A DNA stretch of 64,000 nucleotides from Streptomyces syringium (GCF_017876625.1 NZ_JAGIOH010000001.1:1922001-1986000), one strand, 5' to 3'. Positions 20,129 to 31,852 are shown, numbered from the stretch's first letter. Made by a program: numbers and translations. The notes: a model not told the origin generated them from the letters alone.

Positions 20129-20176
20129 GTCCTCGATCGCCGGACGGGCTTATAAGCCCGTCCGGCGATTGAGGAC
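20129..20176. terminator. Bidirectional palindrome between pgl and pgi, built from two repeat copies
   Basis: Two 24-base arms (20129-20152, 20153-20176) are complementary with one mismatch and meet at GGGCTTATAAGCCC. Each arm is a copy of the dispersed AGCCCGTCCGGCG-NTTGAGGAC element. It lies between convergent genes and likely terminates pgl transcription. Confidence 0.7.
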
Positions 20177-20186
20177 AGAGCACAGT

Positions 20187-20208
20187 AGCCCGTCCGGCGA
20201 TCGAGGAC
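20187..20208 (+). repeat. Additional copy of the dispersed GTCCGGCG element
   Basis: AGCCCGTCCGGCGATCGAGG (then AC) repeats the arm sequence of the preceding palindrome, in direct orientation 32 bases later. Other copies are at 36848-36869, 38455-38476 and, inverted, 44803-44823. Confidence 0.8.
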
Positions 20209-20210
20209 GC

Positions 20211-20257
20211 GCCCGCGGGGCGCCCGCCGCCGCAGGCGGCACAGGCGCCCCGCGGGC
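20211..20257 (-). terminator. Hairpin at the 3' end of pgi
   Basis: GCCCGCGGGGCGCC (20211-20224) pairs perfectly with 20244-20257; the loop holds a smaller GCCGCC/GGCGGC stem. It ends 12 bases from the pgi stop. Confidence 0.65.
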
Positions 20258-20269
20258 CGAGGATCCGGT

Positions 20270-21931
20270 CTAGCGCCCGCGCAGCGAGCGGTAGCGCGCG
20301 ACCAGCGCCGCCGTGGACGCGTCCAGCCCCGGCACCTCCGCTCCTTCAACCAGAGCGGGCTCAACCCGCTTCGCGAGGACCTTGCCGAGTTCGACGCCCC
20401 ACTGGTCGAAGGAGTCGATGTTCCACACCGCGCCCTGGACGAACACCTTGTGTTCGTACAGCGCGACCAACTGCCCCAGCACCGACGGCGTCAGCTCGTT
20501 CGCGAGGATCGTCGTGGTCGGGTGGTTGCCCTTGAACGTCTTGTGCGGGATCAGGTCCTGCGGGACGCCCTCCGCCGCGACCTCTTCCGGGGTCTTGCCG
20601 AAGGCGAGCGCCTGGCCCTGGGCGAAGAGGTTCGCCATCAGTAGGTCGTGCTGGCCGACCAGGCCCGGCAGCAGGTCGTCCACGGGCTTGGCGAAGCCGA
20701 TCAGGTCCGCGGGGATCAGCTTCGTGCCCTGGTGGATCAACTGATAGTAGGCGTGCTGGCCGTTGGTGCCCGGGGTGCCCCAGACGACCGCGCCGGTCTG
20801 CCAGTTGACGGGGTTGCCGTCGCGGTCCACCGACTTGCCGTTGGACTCCATGTCCAGCTGCTGCAGATACGCGGCGAACTTCGACAGGTAGTGGCTGTAG
20901 GGCAGTACCGCGTGGGACTGGGCGTCGTGGAAGTTGCCGTACCAGATGCCCAGCAGTCCGAGCAGCAGCGGGACGTTCTCCTCCGGCGGCGCGCAGCGGA
21001 AGTGCTCGTCGACCAGGTGGAAGCCGGCCAGCATCTCGCGGAAGTGGTCCGGGCCGATGGCGAGCATCAGGGAGAGGCCGATGGCCGAGTCGTACGAATA
21101 GCGACCGCCGACCCAGTCCCAGAACTCGAACATGTTGGTCGGGTCGATCCCGAACTCGGCGACCTTCTCCTCGTTCGTCGACAGCGCCACGAAGTGCTTG
21201 GCGACGGCCTCCTCGCCGGCGCCCAGGCCGGTCAGCAGCCAGTTGCGGGCGGAGGTGGCGTTGGTGATGGTCTCGATGGTGGTGAACGTCTTCGAGGCGA
21301 TGACGAACAGCGTCTCGGCCGGGTCCAGGTCCCGCACGGCCTCGTGCAGGTCCGCGCCGTCGACGTTCGAGACGAAACGGAACGTCATGTCCCGTGCCGT
21401 GTAGGCGCGCAGCGCCTCGTAGGCCATCGCGGGGCCGAGGTCGGAACCGCCGATGCCGATGTTGACGACGTTCTTGATGGGCTTTCCGGTGTGGCCCTTC
21501 CAGCCCCCCGAGCGCACCCGGTCGGCGAAGACCTGCATCTTCATCAATACGGCGTGCACGGCGGGGATGACGTTGACGCCGTCGGTCTCCACGACGGCGG
21601 ACTCCGGGGCGCGCAGGGCGGTGTGCAGCACCGCGCGGCCCTCGGTGGTGTTGATCTTCTCGCCCCGGAACATGGCGTCCCGCAGCTCGGCCACCCCGGT
21701 CGCGGCCGCCAGCTCGCGCAGCAGGCGCAGGGTCTCGTCGGTGACCAGGTGCTTGGAGTAGTCGACGTACAGATCACCGACGGAGAGCGCATAGCGCTCC
21801 GCTCGCGAGGAGTCGTCGGCGAACAGCTTCCGCAGGTGCACCTCCCCCAATTCTTCCCGGTGCTTGGCCAACGCGTTCCACTCAGGCGTCTGGTCGAGCC
21901 TGCTCCGGCCTTCTGTGTTCATCTCGGACAT
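20270..21931 (-). CDS. pgi: Glucose-6-phosphate isomerase
   Basis: 553 residues from the ATG at 21931 ([14 protein letters not shown]), chosen for the GAAG ribosome-binding site and normal length. It interconverts glucose 6-phosphate and fructose 6-phosphate. Conserved blocks are [57 protein letters not shown] and the active-site region [15 protein letters not shown], plus [13 protein letters not shown] near the end. It converges on the tkt-pgl operon, joining glycolysis and the pentose pathway at their shared substrate. Confidence 0.97.
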   Translation of the reverse strand: MSEMNTEGRSRLDQTPEWNALAKHREELGEVHLRKLFADDSSRAERYALSVGDLYVDYSKHLVTDETLRLLRELAAATGVAELRDAMFRGEKINTTEGRAVLHTALRAPESAVVETDGVNVIPAVHAVLMKMQVFADRVRSGGWKGHTGKPIKNVVNIGIGGSDLGPAMAYEALRAYTARDMTFRFVSNVDGADLHEAVRDLDPAETLFVIASKTFTTIETITNATSARNWLLTGLGAGEEAVAKHFVALSTNEEKVAEFGIDPTNMFEFWDWVGGRYSYDSAIGLSLMLAIGPDHFREMLAGFHLVDEHFRCAPPEENVPLLLGLLGIWYGNFHDAQSHAVLPYSHYLSKFAAYLQQLDMESNGKSVDRDGNPVNWQTGAVVWGTPGTNGQHAYYQLIHQGTKLIPADLIGFAKPVDDLLPGLVGQHDLLMANLFAQGQALAFGKTPEEVAAEGVPQDLIPHKTFKGNHPTTTILANELTPSVLGQLVALYEHKVFVQGAVWNIDSFDQWGVELGKVLAKRVEPALVEGAEVPGLDASTAALVARYRSLRGR

Positions 21932-22110
21932 CAGCCCACTTCTTCTCGTAGCCGCCCCGCCATCCTCCAACCTAATTGATCAGGCTTCGGTATGAGGTGT
22001 CCGCCCACTCCCGGCGCGGTCCTCGGCGGAGCGGGCGGACGACGACGGCCCGGCCGCGCACCCTTGCGGGAGTGCGCGGCCGGGCCGCTTGACGTGTTCG
22101 GTGCCGCTGT

Positions 22111-22446
22111 TCAGATCTCGCCGCGGAGCTTGGCGAGCGCCTCCGCCAGGATCGCCTCGCCGTCGGCGTCGCTGCGCCGCTCACGGACGTACGCGAGGTG
22201 TGTCTTGTACGGCTCGGTACGCGGCGGGTCCGGCGGGTTGTCCCGGTCCTGACCGGCAGGGAAGCCACACCGCGGGCAGTCCCACGTGTCCGGCACCTGC
22301 GCGTCGCTGGCGAAGCTCGGCTGCGTCTCGTGCCCGTTCGAGCACCAGAAGGAGATGCGGAGGCGCGGCGCGGACTCGCCCCGCTCGGCCTCCCCCATCG
22401 GCCCCGCTCCGACCCGACTTCCTCGGATCGCGTTGCCACTTGCCAC
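22111..22446 (-). CDS. RbpA-family RNA polymerase-binding protein
   Basis: 111 residues. RGSRVGAGPMGEAERGESAPR followed by a zinc-type core (FWCSNGHE, then DCPRCGFPAG) and a C-terminal helix KTHLAYVRERRSDADGEAILAEAL match the RbpA family, which binds RNA polymerase and group 1/2 sigma factors in actinobacteria. The core has all four presumed ligands (C, H, C, C). The sequence differs enough from classical RbpA that it may be the paralogue often called RbpB, so I leave the symbol open. GTG start with GGGAG upstream; monocistronic, with its own promoter. Confidence 0.82.
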   Translation of the reverse strand: MASGNAIRGSRVGAGPMGEAERGESAPRLRISFWCSNGHETQPSFASDAQVPDTWDCPRCGFPAGQDRDNPPDPPRTEPYKTHLAYVRERRSDADGEAILAEALAKLRGEI

Positions 22447-22510
22447 GGTCGTAACTCCCTGCGTGATGGTGCTGCGAAGCGACGAGATGAAGCTCCGCGG
22501 CGGGCGCCCC

Positions 22511-22538
22511 AGTCTACGTAAGGCCCAACGCGCGTCCA
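22511..22538 (-). promoter_or_regulatory. Candidate promoter of the RbpA-family gene
   Basis: On the minus strand TGGACG (22533-22538) and TAGACT (22511-22516) are 16 bases apart. The -10 fits the actinobacterial principal sigma pattern well, the -35 only partly. It would give a leader of about 60 bases. Confidence 0.45.
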
Positions 22539-22605
22539 GTGCCAGGAGTTACAGCCCGGCCGCAAGGACGCGAGCCCCATGATAGGCCGAGCCGACGACG
22601 GTGCG

Positions 22606-22842
22606 TCAGCTATCGAGCTTCATCAGCAGGCCGAGCGCCACGATGCACGCGAACCACAGCAGACCGACGACCACGGTGATGCGGTCGAGGTTGCGCTCGG
22701 CGACCGAGGAGCCGCCGACGGAGGACTGCATACCGCCACCGAACATATCGGACAGGCCGCCGCCCTTCCCCTTGTGCATGAGCACCAGCATCATCATCAG
22801 CAGGCTGAAGACGATGAGGGCGATCGAGAACCCCATGACCAC
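22606..22842 (-). CDS. secG: SecG, preprotein translocase subunit
   Basis: 78 residues with two membrane helices (ALIVFSLLMMMLVLMHKGKGGG and ITVVVGLLWFACIVALGLLM) separated by the conserved GGLSDMFGGGMQSSVGGSSVAERNLDR loop. SecG joins SecY and SecE in the translocon and aids SecA-driven export. GTG start at 22842; an ATG two codons inside is possible. It follows tpiA by 156 bases, the order seen in many actinobacteria (gap-pgk-tpiA-secG). Confidence 0.95.
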   Translation of the reverse strand: MVMGFSIALIVFSLLMMMLVLMHKGKGGGLSDMFGGGMQSSVGGSSVAERNLDRITVVVGLLWFACIVALGLLMKLDS

Positions 22843-22998
22843 GGCTTGACCAACTCTCTCGGACTGAAGAATCTCTCGGACGGTAGAACGTGCGGGGCCG
22901 GGCGGCGTGAAAACGCCGGTCCCGGCCCCGACAGGGTACGCCGCGGAGCACCCGTCGTCATAGCGGCGGCCTCGGCGGCCGCCCCTGGTCCCGTTCCC

Positions 22999-23775
<777 letters not shown>

Positions 23776-23781
23776 GTTGGT

Positions 23782-24993
23782 TCAGTCCTCCAGTGCTGCG
23801 AGGCCGGGGAGCGTCTTGCCCTCGAGGTATTCGAGGCTCGCGCCGCCACCGGTCGAAATGTGGCCGAAAGCGTTCTCGTCGAAGCCCAGGGTGCGCACGG
23901 CCGCGGCCGAGTCGCCACCGCCGACGACGGTGAACGCGGGGCTGTCGAGGAGACCCTGCGCCACGGCCTTGGTGCCGTTGGCGTAGTCGGGGTGTTCGAA
24001 GACACCCATGGGGCCGTTCCAGAAGACCGTGCCCGCGTCGGCGAGCTTCGCGGCGTAGAGCTCGCGGGTCTTCGGGCCGATGTCCAGGCCCTCCTTGTCG
24101 GCCGGGATGGCCTCCGCGGCGACGAGCTCGGGGTTGGCCGGGGCCTTGGTCTTCAGGTCCGGGAAGTCGGCGGAGACGAGGACGTCGACGGGGAGGACGA
24201 ACTCCACGCCGCGCTTCTCGGCCCGCGCCAGGTACTCCAGGCAGACCGGGATCTGGTCCTCCTGCAGCAGCGAGATGCCCACCTCGTGGCCCTTGGCCTT
24301 GAGGAAGGTGTAGGACATGCCGCCGCCGATGAGGATGCGGTCGGCCTTCTCCAGCAGGTTGTCGATGACACCCAGCTTGTCGGAGACCTTGGCACCGCCC
24401 AGCACCACGACGTAGGGACGCCGCACCTCGTCGGTGAGCTTCTTCAGGACGCCGACCTCGGTGGCGATCAGATCGCCGGCGGCGTGCGGAAGGCGCGCCG
24501 GGAGGTCGAAGACCGAGGCGTGCTTGCGGTGCACCGCACCGAAGCCGTCGCCCACGTACAGGTCGGCCAGGGCCGCCAGCTCGTCGGCGAAGGCGCCGCG
24601 CTCGGCGTCGTCCTTGCTCGTCTCGCCCGCGTTGAAGCGGAGGTTCTCCAGCAGCGTGACCTCGCCGTTCGCCAGTGCGGCGACGGTGGCCTTCGCGCTG
24701 TCGCCCACCGTGTCGGTGGCGAACGAGACGCTCTTGCCCAGGATCTCGCCGAGCCGCGTCGCGGCCGGGGCGAGGGAGTACTGGGGGTCCGGGGCGCCCT
24801 TGGGACGGCCCAGGTGGGAGGCGACGATCACCTTGGCGCCCGCCGCGGCGAGCTTGGCGATCGTCGGGGCGACCGCACGGATGCGGCCGTCGTCGGTGAT
24901 GGTGGTGCCCTCGAGGGGCACGTTGAGGTCGGCGCGGACGAAGACCCGCTTGCCCTCGATGCCGTCCTGGAGGAGTTCGTCGATCGTCTTCAT
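23782..24993 (-). CDS. pgk: Phosphoglycerate kinase
   Basis: 403 residues, two Rossmann-like domains. The substrate motif is RVFVRADLNVPLEG, HLGRPKG is present, and the nucleotide domain ends in VVGGGDSAAAVRTLGF. It makes ATP from 1,3-bisphosphoglycerate. The ATG at 24993 is separated from gap by a 152-base gap holding a strong hairpin, so pgk-tpiA may be partly uncoupled from gap. The downstream stop is 6 bases from tpiA. Confidence 0.98.
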   Translation of the reverse strand: MKTIDELLQDGIEGKRVFVRADLNVPLEGTTITDDGRIRAVAPTIAKLAAAGAKVIVASHLGRPKGAPDPQYSLAPAATRLGEILGKSVSFATDTVGDSAKATVAALANGEVTLLENLRFNAGETSKDDAERGAFADELAALADLYVGDGFGAVHRKHASVFDLPARLPHAAGDLIATEVGVLKKLTDEVRRPYVVVLGGAKVSDKLGVIDNLLEKADRILIGGGMSYTFLKAKGHEVGISLLQEDQIPVCLEYLARAEKRGVEFVLPVDVLVSADFPDLKTKAPANPELVAAEAIPADKEGLDIGPKTRELYAAKLADAGTVFWNGPMGVFEHPDYANGTKAVAQGLLDSPAFTVVGGGDSAAAVRTLGFDENAFGHISTGGGASLEYLEGKTLPGLAALED

Positions 24994-25028
24994 GCAGTGA
25001 CTCCGGTGACTTCCGTGATCGGGGCCCC

Positions 25029-25048
25029 TCCCAGCGATAGCTGGGGGA
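25029..25048. repeat. G-run hairpin in the pgk leader
   Basis: TCCCAGC (25029-25035) pairs with GCTGGGGGA (25040-25048). It lies 35 bases before the pgk start and resembles the hairpin repeat inside ctaB. Its effect on pgk expression is unknown. Confidence 0.4.
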
Positions 25049-25056
25049 CAGTCATA

Positions 25057-25102
25057 GGACGGGGCCCGTGCGACGCGCCATAGCGTCGCACGAGCCCCGT
25101 CC
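25057..25102 (-). terminator. Strong hairpin between gap and pgk
   Basis: Two 20-base arms (25057-25076 and 25083-25102; GGACGGGGCCCGTGCGACGC) pair with a single G-U type mismatch around a 6-base loop. It sits 44 bases past the gap stop and should end or attenuate the gap transcript. A second small hairpin, CCTTGACAGTGCTGTCAGGG, is at 25121-25140. Confidence 0.75.
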
Positions 25103-25145
25103 CCTACTTCATCTCGGTGCCCTTGACAGTGCTGTCAGGGAGCGA

Positions 25146-26288
<1,143 letters not shown>

Positions 26289-26309
26289 TCAACCACGCTC
26301 AACTGCAGG

Positions 26310-28673
26310 TCAGCCGCCGATGGCACGCAAAGCGGCACCGACCAGTCCGGCTCGCTCGCGCGGGTCGGACACGTGTTCAAGACCGAAGCCCAGAACGACG
26401 GTGTCCCGGGTCGTGACGGCGGCGGCGCCGCCGGCCCGCACTCCACGACCGTCACTCTCCGTCACCGAAGAGCGGTACTCACCGGCCGCCGCGCTGCGGA
26501 ACTGCGGGAAGGCGTCGGGCGGCAGTTCCTCGGAGATCGGCCGGTAGGCACCGGCCCCTGCCAACGGGCCCCCGGCGGTGCCGAGGGCGGCGGTGGTGCC
26601 GGTGAGCTCACCGGCACCGGTGAAGCGCGTGGGCCGGTCGAACAGGGTGCGGGCACCCGCGCCGAGGTAGTACTGGGCGAAGTCGTCGGTGTCGGCCTCG
26701 CCGACCCGCGAGCTGCCGCCCGCCCGCACCCCGGCGGTGATCAGCTTGCCGCCCTCGTTGACGAAGTCGCGTACGGCCAGCAGGGTGGCGCCGTCGGGGC
26801 GGGAGGTGCCGCTGTACCAGAGCACCGTGTCGAAGTGCCCGAGCACGCCCAGGGCAGGGGGCGCGCCCTTCTCGGCGACGTCCCAGACGACGGCCCCGCG
26901 GCCGTTGTCGGTCAGGGCCTTGGCGTACAGGGCGGCGTCGCGTGCCGCCTCCTTGCCGCCCTCGTCCGCGACGACCAGGGTGTCGGCGCGGGGCGTCCGG
27001 GCCACGGTGTACGTGAAGGGCTCGCTCGCGGTCCGCTCGCCCTCGCGGGTGCGGCCGGTGAACCAGACGCTGACGGTGGAGCCGGGGCGGACGCCCTCGA
27101 CGGTGGCGCGGTACTGGTCGAAGCGGATGTTGTCCTCGCCGCCGTAGCGGTCGCCGCCGTCCCAGGCCTCGAGCTCCTCGGTGTGCGTACGTCCGCCGTT
27201 CACACGGTAGTTCAGGTGCTTGTCGCGGACGCTCCGGCGGGCGGTGACGGCGACGCTCTGGTCGCCGCCGCGCGCGTAGGAGGTGGTGAAGGCGTGCGGG
27301 GTGAAGTCGGGGGCGTCCAGGCCGACGGCGGAGGCGGGGCGGTCACCGCGGCCGGCGGTCTCGGCGACGGACAGGGCGAAGGGGATGTTCTTGGCGAACT
27401 CCTGCTGGATCAGCTTCTCGTCGTCGGGGAAGGTGAAGCCGGACCGGCAGTCGGCGGGGTTCCAGCGGTCACCCGGGTCCACCTTGGAGGCGGTCTGGCA
27501 GGTCGACATCTCGGGGGTGAACATCATGGTGCCGTTGACGTTGCCCGCGTGGCCGTCGGCCTCGCCGTTGGTGGTGTAGAGCTCGGAGGAGAGCTGCGGC
27601 CGGTAGCCGGGGATGGCGGGGTTGCCGGGGGTACCGGCGAGAGCCCGGTAGAGGACGTCGTCGGGGGTGGGGGTGGCGACCTGCCAGCCGACGCCGTAGA
27701 GGATCAGCTCGGCGGCCGAGTGGTAGTTGACGGCGTAGCGGAAGCGGTGGCGCTTCTCGAAGGCGTCGATGGCTTGCGTCTCCGGCTCGGAGGCGGGCGC
27801 GGGGCCGCGGTAGGTCTCGGACGCCGGGCGCGGTGACGAGCCCTCGTTGTCGTAGCCCCACTTGTAGGAGAAGTTGCGGTTGAGGTCCACGCCGTCGCCG
27901 GCGGTGATCTTCCCGTCGCCGTTGTTGTCGCGGAGGTTCTTGCGCCACAGCCGGGTGGCGGGGCCGGCGAAGGTGTGGTCGTAGCCGTCCGGGTTGGCGG
28001 ACAGCACGAACCACACCTCGGTGGAGTCCACGATCCGGGTGATCCGCTCGTCCTTGCCGTAGCGGTCGAGGTAGTGGTGCATCAGGCGCCGGGTCATCTC
28101 CGGCGTGATCCACTCACGGGCGTGCTGGTTGGACATGTAGAGCACCGCCGGCTTGGCGCCGTCGGGGCTCTTCGCCGCGTTCCTCGACACCTTCATGGCG
28201 AGGATGTCCTGGCCGCGCACGGTCTTGCCGATGCTGACGACCTTGGTCAGGTCCGGGTGGGCCCGGCCGGTGTCCCTGATCTCCTGCTGCAGTCCGTTCT
28301 TCCCGCTGTACGGGCGGAAGACGCCGTCGCCGGCGGCCTCGGTGCGCTCGCGGACGGCCTCGGGGACGCGTCTCTCGGTGAGGTCCACGCCTTGGCCGCG
28401 CAGTTCGCGGGCCTGTGCGCCGGTGAGGTGGAGCTCCACGGGCACGGCCTTGCCGCCGGTGATGCGCTCGCCCAGTTCATGGCCGTCGATGCCCGCCGCG
28501 AGCAGCAGCGGGACCCGGTCGGCGGTGACCCGTGCGGTCCATACGGAAAGTGGGCCGTCGTCCGCCCGCGGGGCCGCTGGAGTGGATGGTCGCGCGTGTG
28601 CCATGGGCGTCGCGGCGAGCCCGCCGAGGAACAGCGAAGCCACCATGAGGACCGATCCCGCCCTGCGTCGCAT
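26310..28673 (-). CDS. Secreted M14-family zinc carboxypeptidase
   Basis: 787 residues from the ATG at 28673 with AAGGGGGG in front. A signal peptide (MRRRAGSVLMVASLFLGGLA, cleavage near AHARPS) is followed by a propeptide-like region and an M14 domain: zinc ligands in SNQHAREWITPE, RKNLRDNNGDG and DLNRNFSYKWGYD for substrate binding, AVNYHSAAELILYG for the third ligand, and the catalytic glutamate in MMFTPEMSTCQ. The C-terminal about 300 residues form one or more beta-rich domains that include a GATase/ThuA-like stretch (TVLWYSGTSRPDGATLLAVRDFVN). Secreted peptide degradation is the likely role. Confidence 0.93.
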   Translation of the reverse strand: MRRRAGSVLMVASLFLGGLAATPMAHARPSTPAAPRADDGPLSVWTARVTADRVPLLLAAGIDGHELGERITGGKAVPVELHLTGAQARELRGQGVDLTERRVPEAVRERTEAAGDGVFRPYSGKNGLQQEIRDTGRAHPDLTKVVSIGKTVRGQDILAMKVSRNAAKSPDGAKPAVLYMSNQHAREWITPEMTRRLMHHYLDRYGKDERITRIVDSTEVWFVLSANPDGYDHTFAGPATRLWRKNLRDNNGDGKITAGDGVDLNRNFSYKWGYDNEGSSPRPASETYRGPAPASEPETQAIDAFEKRHRFRYAVNYHSAAELILYGVGWQVATPTPDDVLYRALAGTPGNPAIPGYRPQLSSELYTTNGEADGHAGNVNGTMMFTPEMSTCQTASKVDPGDRWNPADCRSGFTFPDDEKLIQQEFAKNIPFALSVAETAGRGDRPASAVGLDAPDFTPHAFTTSYARGGDQSVAVTARRSVRDKHLNYRVNGGRTHTEELEAWDGGDRYGGEDNIRFDQYRATVEGVRPGSTVSVWFTGRTREGERTASEPFTYTVARTPRADTLVVADEGGKEAARDAALYAKALTDNGRGAVVWDVAEKGAPPALGVLGHFDTVLWYSGTSRPDGATLLAVRDFVNEGGKLITAGVRAGGSSRVGEADTDDFAQYYLGAGARTLFDRPTRFTGAGELTGTTAALGTAGGPLAGAGAYRPISEELPPDAFPQFRSAAAGEYRSSVTESDGRGVRAGGAAAVTTRDTVVLGFGLEHVSDPRERAGLVGAALRAIGG

Positions 28674-28794
28674 GAGCCCCCCTTGCTGTTGTCCGTCACT
28701 TCGGTACGTGGCCGCCAGACTCATAACCCTTCATGATCATGTCAATGACGCCTTTTGCGTCGCCCTCCCCGGGGCCGCGCGTCCTTGCCCGCAC

Positions 28795-28838
28795 AAAGGA
28801 CCGCCCCGACACCCTCATGGGTGCCGGGGCGGTCCTTT
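28795..28838 (-). terminator. Terminator after whiA
   Basis: Arms 28795-28814 and 28819-28838 (AAAGGACCGCCCCGACACCC) are complementary over 20 bases with one mismatch, with a TCAT loop. In the plus direction it ends in TTTT, in the minus direction in TTTG, so it could serve both strands. Confidence 0.75.
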
Positions 28839-28841
28839 TGC

Positions 28842-28880
28842 GAAGTCTGAGTGGTCAGCTGTGAAGTCTGAGTGGTCAGC
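28842..28880 (-). repeat. Tandem 21-base repeat spanning the whiA stop codon
   Basis: GAAGTCTGAGTGGTCAGC occurs at 28842-28859 and 28863-28880 (period 21). The second copy contains the whiA stop codon, so the gene's end has been duplicated downstream without changing the protein. Confidence 0.85.
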
Positions 28881-29883
28881 CGACCATGCCCTCGGCCATC
28901 TCCTCGGAGAGGTCGGAGAGGTCCGACAGATTCGATTCGGTGCCGGGGATCCCCAGGTCCTGGGCGCGCTTGTCGGCCATGGCGAGCAGCCGTCGGATCC
29001 GGCCGGCGACGGCGTCCTTGGTCAGCGGCGGGTCCGCGAGGGCGCCCAGCTCCTCCAGGGACGCCTGCTTGTGCTCCATGCGCAGCCGGCCCGCGGCGGC
29101 GAGGTGCTCGGGCACCTCCTCGCCGAGGATCTCCAGGGCCCGCTGGACCCGGGCGCCCGCGGCGACGGCGGCACGCGCCGAGCGGCGCAGATTGGCGTCG
29201 TCGAAATTGGCCAGGCGGTTAGCGGTGGCCCGCACCTCGCGGCGCATCCGCCGCTCCTCCCAGGCCAGCACCGACTCGTGCGCGCCGAGCCGGGTCAACA
29301 GCGCGCCGATGGCGTCACCGTCCCGGACGACGACCCGGTCGACGCCCCGCACCTCGCGCGCCTTGGCCGCGATCTGCAGCCGACGGGCCGCGCCGACCAG
29401 CGCGAGCGCCGCCTCGGGGCCCGGGCAGGTCACCTCCAGGGACGAGGAGCGGCCGGGCTCGGTGAGCGAGCCGTGAGCGAGGAACGCGCCCCGCCAGGCG
29501 GCCTCGGCGTCGCAGGTGGCGCCGGAGACGACCTGTGGGGGCAGCCCGCGGATCGGCCGGCCGCGGCCGTCGACCAGGCCGGTCTGCCGCGCCAGCTGGT
29601 CACCGCCCGCCACCACCCGCACCACGTACCGGCTGCCGCGGCGCAGCCCGCCGGGGGCCATCACCACCAGGTCGGAAGCGTGCCCGAAGATCTCCAGGAT
29701 GTCCTTGCGCAGCCGCCGGGCCGCGATCCCGGTGTCCAGCTCCGCCTCGATCACGATGCGCCCGCTGACCAGGTGCAGACCGCCCGCGAACCGCAGGATC
29801 GCCGAGACCTCCGCTTTCCGGCAGCAGGTGCGGGTGACGGGAAGCCGGGAGATTTCGTCCTTCACCGCTGCCGTCATCGCCAT
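28876..29883 (-). CDS. whiA: WhiA, sporulation transcription factor
   Basis: 335 residues. The N-terminal half has the homing-endonuclease-like (LAGLIDADG-derived) fold: [31 protein letters not shown] and [20 protein letters not shown]. The C-terminal helix-turn-helix is [25 protein letters not shown]. In Streptomyces WhiA works with WhiB to start septation of aerial hyphae. The last residues contain a short LSDLSDLSE repeat. The ATG at 29883 is used; an in-frame ATG at 29877 would give an exact ATGA overlap with yvcK. It closes the uvrC-rapZ-yvcK-whiA cluster, a gene order conserved across Gram-positive bacteria. Confidence 0.97.
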   Translation of the reverse strand: MAMTAAVKDEISRLPVTRTCCRKAEVSAILRFAGGLHLVSGRIVIEAELDTGIAARRLRKDILEIFGHASDLVVMAPGGLRRGSRYVVRVVAGGDQLARQTGLVDGRGRPIRGLPPQVVSGATCDAEAAWRGAFLAHGSLTEPGRSSSLEVTCPGPEAALALVGAARRLQIAAKAREVRGVDRVVVRDGDAIGALLTRLGAHESVLAWEERRMRREVRATANRLANFDDANLRRSARAAVAAGARVQRALEILGEEVPEHLAAAGRLRMEHKQASLEELGALADPPLTKDAVAGRIRRLLAMADKRAQDLGIPGTESNLSDLSDLSEEMAEGMVG

Positions 29884-30923
29884 GGGCCGATCCTTCCATG
29901 CATCCGAAAAATACGGTCGTACGCGGCGGCCAACAGCTCCGGGTCATGCGTCGGGCAGCCGTCGGGGGAGGCGACCGGCGCCAGCTCGACCGTTGCCCCG
30001 AGCCGCTTGGCGGCGTCGGTGAGGCTTTCCCGGTCGGGCACGGCGGCCTCGTCGGCCAGCACCACGTCCAGGGCGAGTTTAGGGGCGTGTCGGGCCAAAA
30101 CCTCCAAATGACGCTGCGGGGAGAAGCCATCTGTTTCGCCGGGTTGCGGTGCGAGGTTCAACGACAGGACCCGGCGGGCCTTGGTCTCCTGCAGTGCCTG
30201 GAGCAGCTCGGGGACCAGCAGATGCGGGATGACGGAGGAGAACCAGGAGCCGGGGCCGAGCACCACCCAGTCGGCGTCGAGCACCGCCTCGACGGCCTCG
30301 GGCACCGCGGGCGGGTCCTCCGGGACGACGTGCACGGACTGCACGTCGCCCGGGGTGAGCGCCACGGTGGCCTGGCCGCGGACGGTGCTGATGGTGTCGG
30401 GCTCGGCCGGGTCGTGGCCCCGGACGAGCGCCTGGAGCTCCAGCGGGACGGCGGACATGGGCAGCACCCGGCCGTGCGCGCCGAGCAGCTTGCCGACCAG
30501 GTCCAGGGCGCTGACGTGGTCGCCGAGCTGCTCCCAGAGGGCGACGATCAGCAGATTGCCGACGGCGTGGCCGTGCAGGTCGCCCTCGCTGGCGAAGCGG
30601 TGCTGGATCACCCGGGCCCAGGTCTGGCCCCAGTCGTCGTCCCCGCAGAGCGCGGCGAGGGCCTTGCGCAGGTCACCGGGGGGCAGGACGCCCAGCTCAT
30701 CGCGGAGCCGGCCGCTGGAGCCGCCGTCGTCGGCGACGGTGACGACGGCCGTCAGGTCGCCGGTGATACGGCGCAGCGCGGCGAGCGAGGCGGACAGCCC
30801 GTGGCCGCCGCCGAGGGCGACGACCTTGGGCTGGGCACCGGTGTACGCCCGGCCCTCACGGCCGCGGGCCCGGCCGGGGACGAGTCGGCGTACGCGGCGC
30901 AGCCGGGAGGTACGGCCGGTCAC
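29874..30923 (-). CDS. yvcK: YvcK/CofD-like (gluconeogenesis factor) protein
   Basis: 349 residues. After a basic N-terminus of about 30 residues comes the nucleotide-binding core [20 protein letters not shown] and [29 protein letters not shown], characteristic of the YvcK/CuvA branch of the 2-phospho-L-lactate transferase superfamily. YvcK binds UDP-sugars and affects cell-wall synthesis and growth on gluconeogenic carbon sources. It has a GTG start overlapping the rapZ stop by 4 bases, and it overlaps whiA by up to 10 bases. It carries no membrane segment. Confidence 0.95.
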   Translation of the reverse strand: MTGRTSRLRRVRRLVPGRARGREGRAYTGAQPKVVALGGGHGLSASLAALRRITGDLTAVVTVADDGGSSGRLRDELGVLPPGDLRKALAALCGDDDWGQTWARVIQHRFASEGDLHGHAVGNLLIVALWEQLGDHVSALDLVGKLLGAHGRVLPMSAVPLELQALVRGHDPAEPDTISTVRGQATVALTPGDVQSVHVVPEDPPAVPEAVEAVLDADWVVLGPGSWFSSVIPHLLVPELLQALQETKARRVLSLNLAPQPGETDGFSPQRHLEVLARHAPKLALDVVLADEAAVPDRESLTDAAKRLGATVELAPVASPDGCPTHDPELLAAAYDRIFRMHGRIGPWR

Positions 30924-31852
30924 TCGCGCCCCATGTCCCGGTGGACGACGACGGTCTCGACGCCTTCCGAGACGAGGCGGTGGGCGAGCTTCTCCGACAT
31001 GGCGACGGACCGGTGCTTGCCGCCGGTGCAGCCGACCGCGATCGTCACATAGCGCTTGCCCTCACGGCGGTAGCCCGCGGCGATGAGCTGGAGCAGCTCG
31101 GTGTAGCGGTCGAGGAACTCCTTGGCGCCGGGCTGGTTGAAGACGTAGCCCGAGACCTCCTCGTTCAGGCCGGTGAAGGGGCGCAGCTCCGGGACCCAGT
31201 GCGGGTTGGGCAGGAAGCGGCAGTCCACCACGAGGTCGGCGTCGACCGGGAGGCCGTACTTGAAGCCGAAGGACATGACGGTGGCCCGCAGCTCCGGCTC
31301 CTCCTCGCCGGCGAACTGGGCGTCCATCTTGGCGCGCAGCTCGTGGACGTTGAGGCTGGAGGTGTCGATGACGAGGTCGGCGTCGCCGCGCAGCTCGCGC
31401 AGCAGGTCGCGCTCGGCGGCGATGCCGTCGACGATGCGGCCGGAGCCCTGCAGCGGGTGCGGCCGGCGCACGGACTCGAAGCGGCGCACCAGGGCGTCGT
31501 CGGACGCCTCCAGGAAGATGACCCGGCGCTTGACCTTCTTGGCGGCCAGGTCCGCGAGGGACTCGCGCAGATTGTCGAAGAAGCGCCGGCCGCGGACGTC
31601 CACGACCACGGCGATGCGGGCCACGTTGCCCTGGGAGCGGGCGCCGAGGTCCACCATGGTGGGGATCAGGGCGGGCGGCAGGTTGTCCACGACGAACCAG
31701 CCGAGGTCCTCCAGACACTTCGCGGCGGTGCTGCGGCCCGCCCCCGACATGCCGGAGATGATCACCAGCTCGGGGATTCCCGTTGTCTCGCCGGCCGCAT
31801 CCGCCGTCGTGCCCGTACTCACCTGTGCTCCGTCTCCGTCGGTGCCGTTCAT
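30920..31852 (-). CDS. rapZ: RapZ/YvcJ-family nucleotide-binding protein
   Basis: 310 residues from the ATG at 31852 with GGAAG upstream. Walker A is ISGMSGAGRSTAAKCLEDLG (arginine replaces the usual lysine, as in actinobacterial members), followed by GWFVVDNLPP and the C-terminal GCTGGKHRSVAMSE. The proteins bind GTP/ATP; the E. coli homologue controls glmS through small RNAs, but that RNA circuit is not known in actinobacteria. The first 40 residues are acidic and poorly conserved. Overlaps yvcK by 4 bases. Confidence 0.95.
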   Translation of the reverse strand: MNGTDGDGAQVSTGTTADAAGETTGIPELVIISGMSGAGRSTAAKCLEDLGWFVVDNLPPALIPTMVDLGARSQGNVARIAVVVDVRGRRFFDNLRESLADLAAKKVKRRVIFLEASDDALVRRFESVRRPHPLQGSGRIVDGIAAERDLLRELRGDADLVIDTSSLNVHELRAKMDAQFAGEEEPELRATVMSFGFKYGLPVDADLVVDCRFLPNPHWVPELRPFTGLNEEVSGYVFNQPGAKEFLDRYTELLQLIAAGYRREGKRYVTIAVGCTGGKHRSVAMSEKLAHRLVSEGVETVVVHRDMGRE

